This document shows, in pieces, positions 5,278 to 5,803 of a stretch of 5,803 nucleotides of DNA; within the stretch, counting starts at the first letter, position 1; every line of letters starts with the position of its first letter. A model generated the notes under the pieces. The model worked only from the letters and a program-made list of their open reading frames with translations, made no database searches and was not told the DNA's origin. Source of the stretch: Devosia sp. (lineage in GTDB: Bacteria > Pseudomonadota > Alphaproteobacteria > Rhizobiales > Devosiaceae); NCBI GenBank assembly GCA_016793415.1, contig JAEUMC010000059.1, positions 1 to 5,803 of the forward strand. The letters run 5' to 3'. The translations under genes and the position numbers were made by a program.

Positions 5278-5803
5278 CTAAGGCAAGAGCAGCGTCGATC
5301 CCGTGGTCTCGCGCGCTTCCAGCGCCGCATGCGCTTTGGCGGCATCGGCCAGCGGAAAGGTCTGGTCGATGGCGATCTTGACCTTGCCCAGCGAGATCAC
5401 ATTGAACAGCGCCTCTGCCGCCAGCCGCAGGTCGTCGGCAGTCCTGATGTACCCACCTGTGGTGGGGCGAGTGAGGAACAGCGAGCCCTTCTCCGCCAGG
5501 ATCGTCAGCCTGGGAATGGAGACCGGGCCAGAGGCGTTACCGAAGCTTACCATCAGGCCACGCGGCCTGAGGCAATCGAGCGATGGCTCGAAGGTCGCAG
5601 CGCCGACGCCGTCATAGACGACGTCGACCCCCTTGCCGCCGGTGAACTGCTTCACACGCTCGACAAAGTTGTCGGTCCGGTAGTTGATCGTCAGGTCGGC
5701 GCCGTTCTTTTCGGCAATGGCGCATTTATCGTCGGAGCCGGCCGTGGCGATCACGGTCGCACCGATCGCCTTGGCCCATTGCGTCAGGATCTGCCCGGTG
5801 CCA
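5278..5803 (-). CDS. qor: Qor-type NADPH:quinone oxidoreductase, C-terminal half (5' partial)
   Basis: The frame reads in from the right edge and ends with TAG at 5278-5280, giving 174 visible residues, about half of the usual 320-330. It begins inside the Rossmann fold at GTGQILTQWAKAIGA, the end of the glycine-rich NADPH-binding turn. Next come GADLTINYRTDNFVERVK, GGKGVDVVYDGVG and LRPRGLMVSFGNASG. The C-terminal catalytic-domain signatures follow: KGSLFLTRPTTGGYIRT, FPLADAAKAHAALEARETTGSTLLLP. This is the zinc-independent quinone reductase branch of the medium-chain dehydrogenase/reductase superfamily, which reduces quinones or other electrophilic carbonyls in the cytoplasm. The apparent start at 5754 (GTG) is internal; the real start is outside the window. 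The gene converges with the hypothetical gene across 15 bp, and no terminator hairpin is evident there. Confidence 0.92.
   Translation of the reverse strand, partial: GTGQILTQWAKAIGATVIATAGSDDKCAIAEKNGADLTINYRTDNFVERVKQFTGGKGVDVVYDGVGAATFEPSLDCLRPRGLMVSFGNASGPVSIPRLTILAEKGSLFLTRPTTGGYIRTADDLRLAAEALFNVISLGKVKIAIDQTFPLADAAKAHAALEARETTGSTLLLP

Overview
The window is GC-rich, densely packed bacterial DNA with short or zero intergenic gaps. Gene content and codon use suggest an alphaproteobacterium; this is an inference from style and protein families, not from a phylogenetic marker. Most genes are ordinary accessory or housekeeping functions. The exception is a short, repeat-rich, visibly less GC-rich patch around 4230-5262, next to a tRNA-Ser gene.

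Left part (1-2351). The C-terminal end of an unidentified protein meets, tail to tail with no spacer, a complete dodecin gene (flavin-binding protein). A 184-bp divergent intergenic region follows. Then comes a likely three-gene operon on the plus strand: two small DUF606/YdcZ-type membrane proteins overlapping by 4 bp, then an aminoglycoside-phosphotransferase-fold kinase 21 bp downstream. The positive charges of the two DUF606 proteins predict opposite membrane orientations, so they probably form an antiparallel heterodimeric transporter.

Middle part (2374-4215). An HxlR-family regulator and a 12-helix MFS transporter are divergently transcribed. The AT-rich gap between them holds a 30-bp imperfect dyad and three copies of an AAACC half-site. 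This is the usual layout of an efflux pump controlled by a local one-component regulator.

Right part (4216-5803). A small GIY-YIG nuclease gene lies between two identical 31-bp direct repeats; one repeat supplies its stop codon. Next to the second repeat is a 64-nt near-perfect hairpin that starts exactly at the encoded CCA end of a tRNA-Ser(UGA) gene. Beyond the tRNA lies an unrecognised 156-codon gene with lower GC and no good start site. The window closes with the C-terminal half of a Qor-type quinone oxidoreductase that runs off the right edge. The GIY-YIG/repeat/hairpin/tRNA unit is the best candidate here for an undescribed or poorly described element.
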